From the NCBI GenBank assembly GCA_964450725.1, contig CAYVGO010000050.1, positions 1 to 17,201 of the forward strand: a DNA stretch of 17,201 nt, written 5' to 3'. The notes under the pieces are model-generated. The model made no database searches, was not told the origin of the DNA, and worked only from the letters and a program-made list of their open reading frames with translations. Shown here in pieces: positions 15,784 to 17,201 of this stretch. The stretch is from CAYVGO01 sp964450725. GTDB lineage: Bacteria > Bacteroidota > Bacteroidia > Bacteroidales > UBA932. A program made the translations under genes and the position numbers. How positions within the stretch are numbered: position 1 is the stretch's first letter; every line of letters starts with the position of its first letter.

Positions 15784-15814
15784 TTTGCAGATTCACTTTT
15801 TTGTAGTAGATTTG
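15784..15814 (+). promoter_or_regulatory. Consensus promoter of the DUF4143 ATPase gene
   Basis: TTTG (15784-15787), a 19-nt spacer and TAGATTTG (15807-15814) match both elements exactly. The expected start of transcription is near 15820, which leaves only ~10 nt of leader before the ATG at 15831. Confidence 0.75.
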
Positions 15815-15821
15815 CGCAAAT
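15810..15821. promoter_or_regulatory. 12-bp perfect palindrome over the ATPase promoter, candidate operator
   Basis: ATTTGCGCAAAT is a perfect palindrome that overlaps the last five bases of the -7 element and covers the expected transcription start. A bound protein would block polymerase. The regulator is unknown and no regulatory gene is adjacent. Self-regulation by the ATPase, which carries a small winged-helix-like region, is conceivable but unsupported. Confidence 0.4.
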
Positions 15822-15830
15822 AAAATTAAT

Positions 15831-16982
15831 ATGATAGAAAGAACATTAAAAAACAGATTGTTGGAATTGACAGGAAAGTACCCGATTGTTACCCTTACGG
15901 GGCCTCGACAATCGGGTAAATCGACATTGCTCAAAACATCTTTTCCAACATATAAATATGTGTCTTTAGAAGATCCGGATATGAGACTCTTTGCAACAGA
16001 AGATCCGAGAGGTTTTTTGGCAACTTATCCGGATAAAACAATTATTGATGAGGTTCAAAGAGTACCATCACTCTTTTCGTACATCCAAACTCATACGGAC
16101 ACAGAAAACAAGGAGGGAATGTATTTGCTTGCAGGTTCTCACAATTTCCTCCTGATGGAAAGTGTTAATCAATCCCTTGCGGGACGAACAGCAATTCTTC
16201 GACTACTGCCTTTTTCTCATCATGAAATGAAAGAAAGCAATATACTTCCGCACACTGTTGATGAAGAAATTTTCAAAGGTGCATACCCCCGCCTCTACGA
16301 TAAAAATATTACTCCCACCGATTATTACCCATTCTACATTCAGACATACGTTGAACGTGATGTACGGTTAATGCGAAATATCGGAGACCTGAGTAAATTC
16401 ATTCGTTTCTTAAAATTGTGTGCAGGACGCATTGGACAGTTGCTCAATATCTCATCACTTGCCAATGAATGTGGAGTATCTGTTACAACGGCAACCTCTT
16501 GGATTTCTATTTTAGAGGCAAGTTATATTTGTTATTTGCTCAAGCCGGATCATAATAATTATGCAAAACGGTTGGTGAAAACTCCTAAACTCTATTTTTA
16601 TGATACGGGATTAGCTTGCTCGCTACTTGATATAAGAAGTGCTGAGCAAATAACTACTCACTTTCTTCGTGGAGGTTTATTTGAAAACCTCGTGATTAAT
16701 GAGGTGGTCAAGGAGACATACAATAAAGGTGAAAATACAAATCTATCTTTCTGGCGAGATAGCACGGGGAATGAAGTTGACTTGTTACGCACCATCGAAG
16801 GCAAGCAATATGCCTATGAAATTAAAGCAGGAGCAACATACTCTTCCGATTTTTTCAAGGGTATCTCCAAATGGGCAAAATTATCGGGTGCAACACCTGA
16901 GCAATGCTTTGCTATTTATAATGGGGACAGGGATATGAAAACTTCGCAAGGAGAAGTTGTCCAATGGCAGAACATTAAATAG
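15831..16982 (+). CDS. AAA ATPase with C-terminal DUF4143 domain
   Basis: A 383-residue cytoplasmic protein of the AAA_14/DUF4143 family, very common in Bacteroidota and other anaerobes but without a firmly known role. The N-terminal ATPase has Walker A GPRQSGKST (residues 24-32), Walker B TIIDEVQ (70-76), sensor AGSHN (101-105) and an arginine in LAGRT (116-120). A winged-helix-like segment (about 205-230) follows. The DUF4143 part (about 170-340) has YFYDTGLACSLL, GGLFENLVINEV, GNEVDLL (313-319) and YEIKAG (329-334). The D, E-x-K spacing in the last two resembles a PD-(D/E)XK nuclease core. The gene stands alone with its own promoter, candidate operator and terminator, consistent with an independently acquired unit, but I see no transposase or flanking target duplication. 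Confidence 0.9.
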   Translation: MIERTLKNRLLELTGKYPIVTLTGPRQSGKSTLLKTSFPTYKYVSLEDPDMRLFATEDPRGFLATYPDKTIIDEVQRVPSLFSYIQTHTDTENKEGMYLLAGSHNFLLMESVNQSLAGRTAILRLLPFSHHEMKESNILPHTVDEEIFKGAYPRLYDKNITPTDYYPFYIQTYVERDVRLMRNIGDLSKFIRFLKLCAGRIGQLLNISSLANECGVSVTTATSWISILEASYICYLLKPDHNNYAKRLVKTPKLYFYDTGLACSLLDIRSAEQITTHFLRGGLFENLVINEVVKETYNKGENTNLSFWRDSTGNEVDLLRTIEGKQYAYEIKAGATYSSDFFKGISKWAKLSGATPEQCFAIYNGDRDMKTSQGEVVQWQNIK

Positions 16983-17028
16983 AATTATTGCTGTCTGACA
17001 AAACATAGTAAATGTAAAAAAGAATGGC

Positions 17029-17064
17029 TCGACTACTGATATTCAGTGGTCGATTTTGTTTTTA
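17029..17064 (+). terminator. Rho-independent terminator after the DUF4143 ATPase
   Basis: Positions 17029-17039 pair with 17043-17053 over eleven pairs (one G-T) around the loop TAT. The T-rich tract ATTTTGTTTTT follows. It begins 46 nt after the stop codon. Confidence 0.85.
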
Positions 17065-17201
17065 ACGTTTCTATATCCCTTAGTAAAACAAAAAGTTTTA
17101 GTACGTCATCTCAGATTCTTCCTTAAGGATGCTTTTCCTGTCTTTTTCCGGCTATGCGAAGACAATAAACCACTGTTTATTCTTACTTTCCAATCGGAAT
17201 A
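17065..17201. other. Right-edge unassigned sequence
   Basis: Two short frames run off the edge. On the plus strand a frame starts at an ATG at 17129 preceded by AAGG. On the minus strand a frame ends at a TAG at 17152-17154 with a C-terminus reading KNKQWFIVFA. They overlap, so at most one is real. Neither is long enough to identify. Confidence 0.3.

Larger units (their letters stand above)
15525..15830. other. Divergent intergenic region between ddh and the DUF4143 ATPase
   Basis: 306 nt without a gene. It contains the ddh promoter (15565-15596, minus) and the ATPase promoter (15784-15814, plus), described separately. The ~190 nt between them hold a 13-nt sequence (15689-15701) that recurs at 17017-17029 beyond the ATPase gene, and a weak GTCA/TGAC hairpin just after it. 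A reverse open frame at 15701-15934 is an antisense shadow of the ATPase N-terminus. Confidence 0.6.

Noticed and set aside
15701..15934. Minus-strand 77-codon frame across the ATPase start
   Set aside because: It is the antisense of the well-supported ATPase N-terminus and its promoter; frames of this sort often get annotated opposite P-loop genes.
1..17201. CRISPR array, tRNA, rRNA, insertion sequence or prophage
   Set aside because: I found no regularly spaced repeats, cloverleaf with CCA-end features, transposase motif or phage gene on either strand.

Overview
The window looks like ordinary chromosome from a Bacteroidota bacterium, probably near Bacteroidales. The evidence is a type IX secretion sortase (PorU), a GldG-family protein, a CarboxypepD_reg-like TonB-dependent receptor, a zinc-free type B ribosomal protein L31 and a meso-diaminopimelate dehydrogenase. 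The AT-rich intergenic DNA carries several near-perfect copies of the Bacteroidota promoter (TTTG, 19-20 nt, TAnnTTTG), and start codons lack clear Shine-Dalgarno sites. I see no rRNA, tRNA, CRISPR array, transposase or phage gene.

Layout. Positions 1-310 hold no clear gene but carry a GC-rich, potentially structured patch at the left edge and a hairpin. At 311-4166, all on +, lie an ECF sigma factor, rbfA and a LolC/E-type permease packed end to end, then a gldG-like gene after 79 nt. At 4465-7512 a TonB-dependent receptor (+) converges on a small outer-membrane beta-barrel protein (-). That protein's promoter region is shared back to back with the next block. At 7581-10126 (+) are an NAD synthetase with an unusual active-site segment and apolipoprotein N-acyltransferase (lnt). 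At 10209-10463 is rpmE2, with its own textbook promoter and terminator. At 10539-14279 is porU. On the minus strand are ddh (14619-15524) and a small unknown gene (14329-14595), probably one operon. At 15831-16982 (+) is an AAA/DUF4143 ATPase standing alone with its own promoter, a palindrome over that promoter and a strong terminator. The last ~140 nt are unassigned.

Themes. Much of the window concerns the cell envelope: lipoprotein acylation and release (lnt, the LolC/E-like permease), outer-membrane import and barrels, a T9SS sortase, GldG and a DAP-metabolising enzyme. The genes are mostly separate transcription units, and the usual partners of porU (porV, gldJ) and gldG (gldF, gldA) are absent. 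I do not see a clear new multi-gene system. The best second-look items are the altered NadE active-site segment, the palindromic candidate operator at the ATPase promoter, the same 16-bp promoter module on both sides of nadE, the partnerless gldG and the structured left edge.
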